64,000 nt of DNA from Reticulascus tulasneorum (Eukaryota; Ascomycota; Sordariomycetes; Glomerellales; Reticulascaceae): the NCBI GenBank assembly GCA_001557505.1, contig LSAX01000001.1, positions 1-64,000 on the forward strand. The letters run 5' to 3'. This document shows, one piece after another, positions 33,658 through 45,233 of this stretch (positions are counted from its first letter, which is position 1; the number at the start of each line of letters is the position of its first letter). The notes beneath the pieces are model-generated. The model was given only the letters and a program-made list of their open reading frames with translations, was not told where the DNA came from and made no database searches. Made by a program: the position numbers and the translations under genes.

Positions 33658-34758
33658 AGTGACGAAGGTATTCTGGACTAATGTCTTAGTATTTCGAGCA
33701 AAATTACTTCGAGTACCTCAAATCAACAAGCATCCAAGTGGGAGTCTTGTAGTCTAAGTCTTGTGTGGCCGGCTTGTTATCAAGCGGGACAATGGAGCAA
33801 GATGCGGCGCTAAGTACCGGTCGAAAACTCCAAATGCCGACCTACTACCCTATTCAGGATTGGGATGCGAACAGTTGGTTCTATAGAGGTACGTAGTCTA
33901 AGCACGGGATTGCTACCTTCTGTTTCTCTGTGACCCAACTATGGTTAATCGCGAAGTTTTGCTTTGCCACACTTATACATGCGTGCTAGGGGACTAGATT
34001 ATGCGATGGTGTGGCACGATGCCACCTTGCCGGCCTGCATGCGTGAAACAATGCGGGTGAGATTCCAGCCCTGGGCATCTTTTGCCGGGATCTTGGTGTT
34101 GGTGCCATCTAACGAGTACCCTGTGCCCGCAGGGTCACATCGCGCAAAGCAGGCATCAGAAGTGAACCCAGACATACCTGGAAAATGGAGGACCCCACGT
34201 CTCCGCACAATATTCGCATTCGATAGCACTCATTCGACGACCACGAAAGTATGTGAAACGAAAATAAAAGAAAAGCTCTCATAGAGCGTCTAGTTTAGGA
34301 TAGAGGAGCTTCTGGTACCGAATCTCGAGTCCTACTACATATCTCAAATGAATGTCTGCGAACCGGATAATATAATAAATCGCCAATTTCATAACTTCAC
34401 GGTTTTTCTTTCTCTTTCTTGGTCTACCAGGACACGTCTTTGATAATTACCTCTGGGCTGTTGGTGATCGACGTGGTACCACTTCGGTCCGTCTCGATAC
34501 GTAGTACGCATTTCGTAGCTCCACCCACCACATGCACTTTGGACCATACGACATGGTCACCGACCCCACGGCAATGGTGGGAAACAGCAAGTGGAAAGTG
34601 CTTTATTTATCACTACCATGAAACTCATTCTTTTTGACCAACCATTGATGGCATTGATGGCATAAGTCGATCCTCATTCCCTCCAAACCTGCCATTCAGC
34701 CCATTCCTCCTTCAACTAGCTTATCAAGAGACTAACACTGGCATCAAAAGTGCCCACC
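33658..34758. promoter_or_regulatory. Shared divergent promoter region (P450 / membrane protein)
   Basis: An 1.1-kb gene-free interval separates the divergently transcribed P450 (-) and membrane protein (+) genes, so it must hold both promoters. No open frame above about 106 codons occurs, and none has a motif. I could not identify a palindromic C6-regulator site with confidence. The plus-strand start context is CACC ATG G. Confidence 0.45.
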
Positions 34759-35997
34759 ATGGCTGACTCGCGCATTCGGGGACCCGCTGCTGCCTTGTTG
34801 GGGGCAATCTTCCTCTTCGGTATCAATAGCATGTTTGGTCAAATCTACCGGAACGGCTACGTCGAGACTGTGGTCAGGCTCTTGACTAAGGATGCCGCCG
34901 TACTTCCAGGGTCCCAGAATCCACTTTTGACTCGATACATTGGCATCTCCCCACTAGACAAGCTTTTGACCGTGGGCACTGTGCTTTGGACGAACGTTAC
35001 CGACGGATCCGCGCCGCAATTGTCCTTGTACGCACTCCATTTTGGGGGCCAGTTGGTGCCGGTCTTCACTGTGATGCTTGTTGAAAGCCTGAGGGCTGGA
35101 AATGCTGCCACTACTCTGAGATTGTACGTTGCACGGCTTTAGTTGTCCATTTTTCCTGCTAACATAGCATCTAGTCCGATTGTGTGGGGTTATTTGATGC
35201 AAGCTATGGGATACGCCTCTATTATGCCGATATTCTGCAGTGTGCACCTATTCACTTCTGCTGCGCCAAACGACCAAGGAATGGCATTGGCGAGCTCTAT
35301 CAGACCGCGATCTTTGGCACCTTTGCGTCTCAGGGCTGTCGTCCCAGCCTTTGGACTGGGTTACCTCCTACCTACCGTTCTTATGGCTTATCCTTTCTCG
35401 TCGAGCACAATCCACCAGTGGCTTGGGGCCTTATGGCAAGGGTTTCCTCTATATGTCGTTGTGCTGCAGTATGGGTTTGCCAAGCTGGTATCATCCACAC
35501 CAAAACCTGGCTCACCTGATATTAAGACAGAGGATCGGACAAAGATCGAAGACCAACGCGCTTTGTCCCGGGTCTACGACTTCGCCTTCTATTCAGCAGC
35601 GGTCGCTCAACTTATCACATTTACAGTCCTTGTTACTATCAAGGTCTATCCATACATGTTTCCCAATGCCATGGTAGAGACGCTGTCGTTTGGAGACGTG
35701 TTTAGACCTGGTCCATTCTATTCTTGGAAGGCAATGCCCTCGATGGCGGCGGCAATGCATAGCTTCTTTCTGTACGACCAATACACTGGTTCCGCTGCAG
35801 CAATGGTCTGGGCTGTAGCTGTATATGCTGGATCTACGACAACCAGGTTGTGGGAAGAGTGGCCAATTCTGGGATGGGATGTTTTGCGTTGGTGCTTGGT
35901 TGCAGGCCCTGGAGGAGCTGTTGTACGTTTGCTTCAGCGACGAGATAAGGAAGTGTTGGGGGAACAAGCGCTGGTCCTGGAAAAGAAAGCTCCTTGA
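34759..35997 (+). CDS. Multi-pass integral membrane protein of secondary-metabolism type
   Basis: Exons 34759-35123 and 35175-35997 join in phase across a 51-nt intron (GTACGT...CATCTAG, CTAAC branch) to give 395 residues. ATG at 34759 has a favourable context (CACCATGG). About seven or eight hydrophobic segments are visible, for example AALLGAIFLFGINSMFG, LVPVFTVMLVESL, IVWGYLMQAMGYASIMPIF, FGLGYLLPTVLMAYPF and AAVAQLITFTVLVTI. Similar proteins, or similar C-terminal domains of FAD monooxygenases, are found in fungal polyketide, terpenoid and meroterpenoid clusters. It is longer than the roughly 240-residue PaxB/Pyr4-type terpene cyclases, and I do not claim cyclase activity. It faces the P450 across a shared promoter. 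Confidence 0.75.
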
Positions 35998-36101
35998 GAA
36001 ACACCCTATCAGTTGCGATTTGGCTACGAGGTTATCAGCACGGGGAGTATATGATCAATTAATCGTGCTCGTAACATTGAACCTGCATGCGTTAGCAAAG
36101 A

Positions 36102-37387
36102 TTAACCCAATGGTGTCAGGCGGCCACGAAACGGCTTCTTCATAGCCCGAATCCTCTCCTCATCGGCCATCCAGACTCCGTTCGTACGATCCTTCTCTAA
36201 TGGCCAAGCTGTAGCAGATGCTAGATTTTCAAACACTTCATGTTTTCCTTCGAATTGCTTGAAGAAGAGTGGCTCCCACTTCTCACCGTTTAAGGCTTCC
36301 GCATCACGCATCTCTCGTTGCGCCTTCTCTAATTTGGTTTTTTGACGTGCAGTCTCCCCCATATTCCCTTGGCGGAGTGCTGCGAGGACCGGTCCCCACG
36401 CCTTTCTTGACTCCCAGGGGTCCATTTCATCGTCGCTGCATGTTTTTCCTGCCGGCGTTGAGGTTTTCGCTGAATCAAGTTTCTCCATGAGGGCACCTGT
36501 GCGTGCATCTTTAATTTCAAATGCGCCACTCCACTGGCCGGAAGCTGAATATAGTGCTTCTCTGGACGGGTCGTCGCGTCGATACATGACCGCATCGAAG
36601 CGATTGCGACCAGTTTTGCCATCACCCATTCCAAGCCAGCTTAGAATACCACCACCACCAGTTGTTGGTGGCGAGAAACGAATCTCGGACACGTATCCAG
36701 TTGATGATATAATGTGCACGGTTCCCACGAGTTCTGGGTACAGGCGCCCTGTCAGGAAGCCCTTGACGCGAGAACGTGGAGCAGGAATCAAATAATCATC
36801 ACCGAATCGATCAATGTGCACGATTGCGTGGCCCGACTGGCGGATGTCAATGCCCAAACCAGAGGCGTCGGCAGAGCCCAGGCCGGTATTGAATACCATC
36901 TCGACGCGCGAGTAGCCCTGACCTCGGACGCCGTTGGACTCGTCCCACATATAGATAGCTGTGATCGGTGGGTGGTGTGATACCTGCTCAGTCACAAGGT
37001 TGGCAGTGTCGCTGCCTTCTGTCCAGCTGGAAATGAAGAGTTCACCGAGAAATGCATTGAGAGGCTTCTTGATGGTATCGCCGCATGCCCCGGCGTAGAA
37101 TTGTCTGTTCAGCGAGAGCAGGATCCATCTGAGAATGAGCAATGACCTCTTCTCCGGCGAAGATTCAGATGCTGCAGCTGCAAAGATGGATGGGCGCTCA
37201 GTCCAGCAGCTGCCAACTTCGACGACGGACAGTGGCGCTAAAAAGAATGGGGGAGATGTGACAGAGGCGAGGTCTACACCGCGAACCTTGCCCAGGAACT
37301 AGAGATAAAACGCCATGAGAAACAATCAGAGTCGTCATCCTAAGTACTAACCTGAGTAATGTCTTTAATCTTTAACTGGCTCGCCAT
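36102..37387 (-). CDS. Oxysterol-binding protein (Osh4/Kes1-like)
   Basis: Exons 37387-37352 (12 codons) and 37298-36102 join in phase across a 53-nt intron (GTTAGT...TCTCTAG) to give 410 residues, near the 434 of yeast Osh4. Family blocks are present: SPPFFLAPLSVVEVGSCW, KKPLNAFLGELF, and the OSBP signature EQVSHHPPITA. The basic C-terminal segment with WxPLFF and ends in a typical lid/core layout. There is no PH or ankyrin domain, so it is a short lipid-transfer ORP. Osh4-type proteins exchange sterol for PI4P between ER and Golgi membranes. Although this is a core-cell function, such short ORPs also appear in accessory regions; a role in terpenoid trafficking would be speculation. It ends 105 bp from the convergent membrane-protein gene. 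Confidence 0.9.
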
Positions 37388-37726
37388 AGTCATAAAGTTC
37401 AGAAACACGAAGCATGCATGCCCGATGGCTGGCTTGGAAGAGAATATGATGGCCATCGTACCAGTACTTAGAGAGAATTTGACGGGCTGTCGGCAGAAGT
37501 GATTCTAAGCGAAGTCAACAGGGTCTTCAGCCCCTCTTCCCTGTATTACATGTGCCCCCACCCCCTCTGAAAATGGCCCCAGACAACACTGGGCACCGCG
37601 TACAGGCTGCCCCCACTCACTCCGATATTCACTGTAACAGCAGGGATTCACTCTTGAATGAAGGATGTACAAGAATATTTCCCAGCGAATTCTTCTTCGG
37701 TCCACGTCAGTTCGTCCTTAGCATCC
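37388..37726. other. Short interval between oxysterol-binding protein and pectin lyase genes
   Basis: About 340 bp between two minus-strand genes. It should contain the 3' end of the pectin lyase transcript and the promoter of the OSBP gene. No other feature was recognised. Confidence 0.4.
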
Positions 37727-38854
37727 TCAGATCTTGCCGAACCCAGCCTTGGTCGACACCACCTTCGCATCGGCCGCAGTCGTCGCAGACGCAATGTTCT
37801 TTCCGCTGAAGCCTGTAAGGACGCTCTTGTCCGAGCCTCCCAAAGACCCCGAGCTCCCGAACGCGTTGAGCTGGCAGTTCCTGCCCAAATAAGCTGCGCA
37901 CCCAGCGTTGGAAGCTGAATCGGGCGAACCGAACAGCTTCCCTCCACTGCTCAGCACCGGAGCGACAACATTCTGAAACACATTTCCCTCGGCGAGAATC
38001 TTGCCACCGGTATCCGCCTCGAATGCCTGCCCGCTGTTGGCATACCAGTAGTTGTTGACAGCATGGAGGAGCGTGTTACCAGCGACCTTTGGACTGCGGC
38101 CGCTGGTGTGGTGGATGTAGTTGCCCTTGAAGGTGATGAGATCGTTTGAACCTGTGAAGTAGAGGCCCCAGTAGTGGTGTCCGTCACAGGTCGCAGACCA
38201 GGACGTTGTGCCGTCGATCTCGCAGTTGGAGATGGTGACGCGGTTGGAGGCGGCGTTGCCGAGGACAATGTGCTGCCGGCCGATGAGGCTGGTCTTGACG
38301 TGGTCTATCCAGACCATGTCGGCACCGTTGATGGTGATTGCGTCACCGCCCCAGACATACTTGGGGTTTAAGGTCGTGATATGCACATTCTGGATGATGA
38401 TATTACTCGCTCCGCTAACAATGCGCAGGCCCTTGCCCTTGATCACGCCGGCACTGCCCTGCCCAATCAAGGACTTGTTCGACTTCACGGTCATGCCTAA
38501 CTTCCCGGCGTTGTCATATGACACGGACACCTTGGCGGCGTTGGGCTGGTAGGCTGTGCACCAGTTATTGGCATTGATGGCAAGCTGGCAGGCCGAGCCC
38601 GTGCCCCATGGTGCGCAGCCGGTCTCGGTCGTGGAACCCTCCGTACCAGTAAAGTCGAACGTCTTTGTGAGAACAATGACACGCGCGGAAGAGTCGGAGA
38701 GGTAGGAGACGAGCTGGGCGTTGGTGGTTGGGTACACGGGCGAAGCGCTTCCTCCGCCAGTGACGCCCTTCGCGAAGCCCTCCGCTGCACCGGTTACCGC
38801 CGCTACGTTATGGATGGTAGCAAGTGCTACAGCTGCAAAGAGTTGAGATCGCAT
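37727..38854 (-). CDS. Pectin lyase, secreted (polysaccharide lyase family 1)
   Basis: A single exon of 375 residues with an N-terminal signal peptide (residues 1-19, [19 protein letters not shown]). The sequence follows fungal pectin lyases throughout: [57 protein letters not shown]-like [33 protein letters not shown] and [15 protein letters not shown]. These are the parallel beta-helix and active-site blocks, with the Arg after SLIG. Cysteines in the loop [20 protein letters not shown] match the family. It cleaves methyl-esterified pectin by beta-elimination outside the cell, consistent with a plant-associated or saprotrophic fungus. There are no stops or frameshifts. Regulation is expected to be substrate-inducible, but no site was identified. 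Confidence 0.94.
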   Translation of the reverse strand: MRSQLFAAVALATIHNVAAVTGAAEGFAKGVTGGGSASPVYPTTNAQLVSYLSDSSARVIVLTKTFDFTGTEGSTTETGCAPWGTGSACQLAINANNWCTAYQPNAAKVSVSYDNAGKLGMTVKSNKSLIGQGSAGVIKGKGLRIVSGASNIIIQNVHITTLNPKYVWGGDAITINGADMVWIDHVKTSLIGRQHIVLGNAASNRVTISNCEIDGTTSWSATCDGHHYWGLYFTGSNDLITFKGNYIHHTSGRSPKVAGNTLLHAVNNYWYANSGQAFEADTGGKILAEGNVFQNVVAPVLSSGGKLFGSPDSASNAGCAAYLGRNCQLNAFGSSGSLGGSDKSVLTGFSGKNIASATTAADAKVVSTKAGFGKI

Positions 38855-40867
38855 GTTGAAAGACGGACGAGCTGTGCACTGTTGAGACTAGCTATTTTTC
38901 TACGGTTCTGAGGGCGACGACGAACTAAATATACTTTCGTTCCCTGATATTACTTGAAACACACAAACACTCATCTTATTTCACGAGATCTAGACCAGGC
39001 ACCATCAACCGGAGTTATCCAGGTTCGGCATCCATCATGATTGATACTGTGCTGTCCCGGGGGATAGAGAAGTGGGGTGTTGCGGAGCCGACTCCATCTC
39101 TACCTCAAGCCGATTCGTGGGTATTCTGTCACCAGCTAAATGCAAGCTGATGGCAGTGGGCCGGGTGTATCAGGATTAGGATAGCCCCCGTACGCCCGGT
39201 AATGACAGGACTATGATGGAGACCGATTTACAGATTACCTCGGAGTGAACTGAATGAGGAAGGCTTCGTCCCATTCTTCAACGACCCTCTTTCAAGAGTT
39301 ATCTGGTGATTTCCATCAGCGATGATAGGTCCTGTGATTTTCTTCTCAATGCATACTGCGGAGTTGTTCCCGCTATGTCCCGGTTATCGATGATGCAAAA
39401 GTGAGCCAAATCGGTGGCCATAGGCTGTCTAGCCTGACGTGGTAAAATGCACTTTGCCAAGGTGCGATAAGTTCTTGCAGCGTCCAGCATCTTGTAAACC
39501 TCAAGCTATTCGCAAATTTGGAGCCCGGGTTGCTATTGGCATCGGATGGTGGTACGTCGTCAATGTAAGCATAGCAGACGTATGAAAGTCGATATCACTC
39601 AAACATGTATTTGATGGATTCGCTTAGCTCTGAGCTGCTTGTCTTGTCTGTGCAACATATATCCGCCCAGATGTAATTCCAAGCCATCCCGCTTCGCTTG
39701 TGCACAGCTGCGCATCAAGGTCAGGCTCCGTGGAATCTCCTCTCGGACGGTCTCCATGTTCCCCTCCTTTGGATGCAGGAAACGAACGCAGGGGTACTAA
39801 CTAGCTTTGAATCTAGAGAAACCGAGTTCCGGGGCACATTCGTCCCAGCCTATGAATTCCTGGTACGAGATGTCTTCAGCTCCCCATCTGTGAGAAAGAA
39901 TTGCCCAAGGTTCCTCAGAGACCTCTTCAATTGAAAGCATGTCCGTATTAATCGATGCAATTTTAGTAGCGAACTCTGGAAGGGAAATAGTCCGTATTAG
40001 GCAAGAGATTATGAACTTAATAGCCGCAAAAGGAAAGAAATAAAAGACCGGGATGTTGCGATAATATGTAGAACGAACCCTTGGAGAGCTTAGTCAGGGT
40101 TGGTCTCGTTTGAGTAAGGTCAACAAAGTCCCGCAAGATCTCTGCAGTTACAATTTCTCACTCAGGATACTGGGTTGAAAGTTGAAACCAGAACAGCTGT
40201 CAACCATTCGAGCCAAGACACCGCGATGCGGTTTTCGAATACTGAGGCGTTAGATTAAGGTATGACAAAGAATCTATGCTAATGGTCTAGCTTTTTGTAT
40301 TATGGTGTAATTGGTAGATCCAACGCGAGGAAGAAGAGCATCCGCCCAGAAATTTCTTTGGGCCTGTCAGCCATGCATGATCCCTCGTGTCGTGTGCTTC
40401 GGGGATCTATTCCTTCCTCCTTAAACAACCTTGGTAGCCATTACACTCCCTTTGCAGCAGGCGTACGACAGCACGGCTCATGCAATATTCCTGCATAATC
40501 CGCTCGCTAGCAGCTTGATCCGCACCAGCGTTAGCATTAAAATATAATTCTAAGATGACCTCGGACTTTATTACAACGCTGCTATATATCACTAGTGCTT
40601 AGACTCCTTACAAATGTAATGATATAAACGGCAGCTGAAGTTAATAATAAGGTAAAACGTACGGAGTAAATGCCCTTGTTACTCACTAACAGTATTAAGT
40701 GGTTCGCAAAACCCATTAGTAACATCTTCTCGTACACTAAAGCTTGGCTTCCACGAAATCTCTCCAAGTCTACAGTACGGCTTTCACGAAAGTGCGTCTA
40801 ACTTCTGCCATATTACTGTTTCAAATCCTCGTGGTGAAAAGGCCGTCCAAAGCGACAGCCCCAGCGC
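38855..40867. other. 2-kb intergenic region, no supportable gene
   Basis: This holds the promoter of the pectin lyase gene on its left side. All frames are below 80 codons and show no motif. Composition is mixed, with AT-richer patches near 40000-40700. No repeats or RNA genes were recognised. Confidence 0.4.
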
Positions 40868-41310
40868 TACCTTTACTTTGTAAACATAACCGGTGGTACT
40901 GGCATCAATGTCGGGCTTGGGCCACGAGGTACACGAGTTGTGGTTCCTATTGTTAGTGGTGCGTTTTCTGGACCAATGCTCAATGGCACTGCGACTTCCC
41001 GTGATTGAACCATAATTATGTATTAAATAGGAGACGTACTTCCAGTTAGAGGTGATTGGGCTGTAACAGACGCAAATGGAACCCTTACTGCTATTGTTAG
41101 ACAAACGTTCGAGACAGATGATGGTGCATATATCCAGGTCTTTGAGTCAGGCTATACTCAGCTAGACGGAAGTGCCCATGTGCGCCTGACATATGAGACA
41201 GGAAGTGAGAAGTACTACTGGCTCAACTAAGTTGTGGGAGTGGGAACCTTGCGCCTGCTATCCCAAAGTGAAATAACGATTGATGGCAGGCAAGTCTTAA
41301 TCTTAGGAAA
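40868..41310 (+). pseudogene. DUF3237-family relic
   Basis: Two frames separated by a likely intron (GTGATT...AAATAG, about 40 bases near 41000) read YFVNITGGTGINVGLGPRGT, then DVLPVRGDWAVTDANGTLTA, TFETDDGAYIQVFESGY and HVRLTYETGSEKYYWLN. A TAA (41228-41230) follows where DUF3237 proteins usually continue N-Q-V-V-G-V-G; the next codons do read VVGVGTLRLL and ITIDGRQVLILG. The pattern matches the small fungal/bacterial DUF3237 family (about 150-160 residues, function unknown). The upstream start is not visible in the same frame. The nonsense codon is explicable as CAA to TAA. It overlaps nothing else. Confidence 0.58.
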
Positions 41311-41644
41311 TTTCCTTGGAGGAGCACTTTGGACAGCTAATCATTTATAGCTCATGTCACCATAATCATCCTGAATGAAGGCTCATTTCTTATTTTCTTT
41401 TTTTTTTTTGGATCTCTTAAGAGCCGGCACAATCTGGGATAAACGTGCCCGACAGAAGTTCAAAGGTTGCCTAGTAAAGTCGGAGAAGTAGAAGAGATTG
41501 TAAAAGAGGCCTCGCTGGAAAATATTGCATCACTACTTAGAAAGCCTAACTAGCTTTCTTTGGTAACTGTAGAATAAAGATTGGATATTTAGCCGAAGCG
41601 ACTGACCGTTGCCAGTCAGGCGCCTTCAAATACCGTCTGGCTTC
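41311..41644. other. Short interval downstream of FAD monooxygenase
   Basis: About 330 bp containing a T-rich run (41397-41409) and otherwise no recognisable feature. It is the 3' flank of the minus-strand monooxygenase gene. Confidence 0.4.
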
Positions 41645-43243
41645 CTAGTTTCCATACAGACTCCAAGCAACAACCATTATGATTGCCACACTTGCCGCGG
41701 CCCACCAGCTTGCCTCTAACCCGAAGATTTTCGATTTACGCTGAACGAATTTGCCTTTCCGCTGCCAGGAAACGTTGCCTTCCTTAGGTTCAAACTTCTC
41801 CACAAACTCGAGCTGCGGGGCCGAAGAGACCAATTTTGCGATTATCTTCTCATCTATCCGAGACCAAACCACTAGTCCTTCAATGAACCTGTACTGAAAC
41901 CAATTGATCCAACTCTGCCACAACAATAGGCCCATGTCGTACTTCGACGTGTCGATCCACATTTGGGCCCTTTTATAGCGGATTTTCTGGTAGGTAGCAA
42001 ACGCCTTCTCCAATTCAGCGGTGTCGGGACTAGGATTGGACTTCAACAGGTCATATAAGAGGTTTGTGAGTGCCGCAGCAGATTCGAATCCGCTGTTAGC
42101 CCCAATACCATCATTGGGCGGTATCTGTTAATTAAAGTCAGATACATCTCAGAACCAAGTACAAGCAGTGGTTTGAAAAGCCAACATACCTTGTGCACTG
42201 CATCACCCAACAGCACAGTTCGTCCACTATACCATTTCCGCACAATGCCAGATTGTACCTGTGTCAAACCGCTATCGGTCCGCGCCTCCCAAATATCCCT
42301 AACTTTCACTCCATCATATATTGACTCGTCTAGAAAGGGTTTGATGAATGCCTCATTGTCGTCGTTTGAGTAGAATCGGGGTTCTTTGGTCTCTTCGCAA
42401 GGGCGGTACGCGATGAAGAAGTACTGCGTTGGTGTTGTAAACAACTGAAGACCCAGGCCGTCATGATTAGCGCGGTGATGTAAGAAAATACCCAACGGTA
42501 TAGCCGGCAAAGGGTGCAACCTCCCAAATGTCGCGTTGTACGATGCGCTATAGGGCGTTGGATCGACCTGTACGGTACCTGTTTCATGACGAGAGGAACG
42601 CGGCAAATCTTGTAAGTCGCTTGCAATCTGCTGTCTTACAGTACTCCAAACGCCATCAGCCCCGATTACAATAGAGCCGTACTCAACCGTGCCATCGGCA
42701 AAATGTACGGCCACGCCATTGGGCTCGTTCTCGACATCGGTCACCTGCTTGCTTGTCTTGATTTTATTTTGATTTGGTAGCTTTTCGTATAGCAACTGGA
42801 TAAGCTGGCCTCGATCATAAGCTCGCATAGGATAGGCATGGCTTGATTTGGTCAGCTTGATAGATCTCACGGGAGGGGTTATAGAGTGATGGTGAAGAAT
42901 CTGCTTTAGCTATAATAGCAGCAAGACGTATGTAGGAGGTTGAAGAGTCATACTTATCTGCTAAACCCTGAAGGAAATGCGACTCCCTGAAAAACCTCCC
43001 GTCTGGGCCGGTATCAATCCACCTTGTGAGCGGCCAGCTTATTCTGTCTGTTTCTTCTAGGAGGTCCAATTGATGAAATAGACGTGATGTCTGCGGCCAT
43101 ATACAGAGTCCCGCTCCAGTGAGGGACACAATGTTGTCTCGTTTTTCGACGAGCAGATAGTCGATGCCAGCACGAGAGAGGAAGTGCGCCTGGACCAGGC
43201 CAACTGGGCCACCACCAACAATGATCACTTTGAAGTTTACCAT
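41645..43243 (-). CDS. FAD-dependent monooxygenase, PaxM-like
   Basis: Three exons (43243-42954, 42841-42190, 42124-41645) join in phase across introns of 112 and 65 nt to give 473 residues. The FAD-binding loop IIVGGGPVGLVQAHFLSRAG is at residues 6-25. The DG motif appears as GADGVWSTVR and the GD motif as GDAVHKIPPNDGIGANSGFE, which is completed only by splicing at 42124. The C-terminus carries a single hydrophobic segment (WWAAASVAIIMVVAWSLY). Length and layout match flavin monooxygenases of the PaxM/meroterpenoid type, which epoxidise prenyl side chains before cyclisation. No prenyltransferase or terpene cyclase is recognisable in the window, so the substrate is unknown. The gene appears intact. 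Confidence 0.87.
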
Positions 43244-45233
43244 GGCTGCGATGTAGTCCTACCAGAACTGACTGGTGAAAAGGAAACAGAAGAGGGTAGA
43301 ATTAATCATGCAAAGGAACAAATCATATGTTGGGATTCCGCGTTGAGCCAGACACTAGAAACAAGCTGCTAGTGGATTTACAGCATGACTCCTTGATTGG
43401 AAGATATCTACAATGGTTAATCCCCAGATTTATTGCGACGTATTAGCGTTGCTGCCTATATATTCAATTAGTGAGGGGCATTATGGGACCTTCACAACAC
43501 CGACCAGGGCTGCAGCTCCTTCGTATATTTGGAAGCATTCTATAGGCTTGCTCGGTATGGGTTGGAAGATTCGTGCAACTATTTAATTATCCGATTTTGG
43601 AAAAAAAAGAAATTAAGGGGAATGGCCACTCTTGGCAGTCAGCAGCCACAGAAGACAAGTGAGGAAAGATTCCGTGGACTTGTTCTCCCGAGGAGGATTC
43701 TGCGTAAATACGAGAACACGCTCAACTCAGATGGTCTGTCTCAGTTCATTTTCACCAGCTCTACCACATTTTTTTAATCGATGACTTTTTGGTATGTCAC
43801 ATATGGCGACTTTACGAATTACAGATATCTATATGAAAGGATGTTTCCCGTCAGCTTAGCCAGCTATATTCCATTTCTTGCTTACAAAGATACGTGATTC
43901 TACAGTTCCATTCCAAAAATATCAACCTAATACCAGGAACGTTGACTTCACCCCGCCTAGCGAGGACAAGATAATCTACGTAAACAACCTATATAGCCTA
44001 GATCTCTTATTTTCCGTTCAATCATGTCCCAATCGGTTAAAAGCTAAGCTATAATCCTTAAAACTTTTCAACTTCAGCATAGAGTCAGTCTAAAATGCGA
44101 AGTAGGACGCACAGCTGATTAAATAGCGAATATATACTAGAGGTAGAAAATGTTATATACATACATATACAACCCAGTACGGAGATTAAGACCGATCAAT
44201 GAAATTAACTAAATGGGAAATCTTAGACGTACCAGATGTAAATCAGGGTGAGACCAAGATTCGGATACAAGACACGCTCAGCGTCCGATTGACCCATCCG
44301 TTTCATGTCCACACCAGATCGTCAGCTAGTAACTGCCCGCCAGTTGCATGATATCTCATATAGGACACAGCAGTCATGGGAAGAATGTTGGACCGTCGCG
44401 TCAGCTCTCAGAGATGGTAGAGGAGCAAGAGTTTCTTTGCAAATTTTTCGATGTGTCCTGCAATCCTTGGAAGTCTTAGTCCGTCAAATGAAAGGCCAGC
44501 AAACCTCCCTTGGTGATGGCACGCGTGGGACACGCAGACGTGCAAATTTCATGGTGCTGAGAATGTGAGTCAAGGGCGGCATTTAAGGGAGCGCGTATTG
44601 GGTACCGGCTCATTGCTTATAGGGTAATAGACCAGATCTCTGGTAGGATTTGAGATGGAGTCTTGAGATCTATATCACCTAAGAATTCCAATTAGTGGTT
44701 GTGTTTTACACAATTCGAGCCTAATCCTAAAGGCCAGTGTTGTAGGTATATAAGTTTATTTGAGGGCAATGGTCTCTATCGGTATGGATACGTGTTTCTT
44801 ACAGTAGCACTTAGATAGTATTAAATATCAAATTAACGTTGACTCAATTTAGTAAACTTTAATCTAAATGTAGTAGTTCACAGGCATGTCATTCTACTAG
44901 TCGAATATAGCAGGTCATTATGACTTAGTGAGCGATCCTGCTGTCGATCCACAAGCCGGTTTTCTTCGCCACATTCCAGCTCAGGAAAAGCTCCACCGTC
45001 CCATGATAAATTTACCCAAGTCTGCTCTTATAAGGGCAATTAATCCTCGATTCTTATATGGCTACGCCTTGTGTTTCCTTTTTTCGATAATTATCTTTTT
45101 TTACATCACCTGACGTGACGGACATCCCGCCCTTTGGAGTCTCATGATGCTTATATAAAGACGACCATTTGACTGACTTTTTTCCCTATGAGATTTAGGA
45201 ACAGACAAGGTTAAAACCAGCTGTGCCTAGAGG
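43244..45233. other. 2-kb upstream region of the giant surface-protein gene
   Basis: AT-leaning sequence with no frame above 87 codons and no domain. The right end holds the promoter of the giant WSC/mucin gene, with a TATA-like TTATATAAAG about 80 bp upstream of its ATG (about 45151-45160). The left end holds the promoter of the monooxygenase gene. Confidence 0.45.

Noticed and set aside
34759..35997. Terpene cyclase of the PaxB/Pyr4 type
   Set aside because: It is about 395 residues rather than about 240, and I could not place the conserved Glu/Asp motifs; left as a membrane protein of unknown function.
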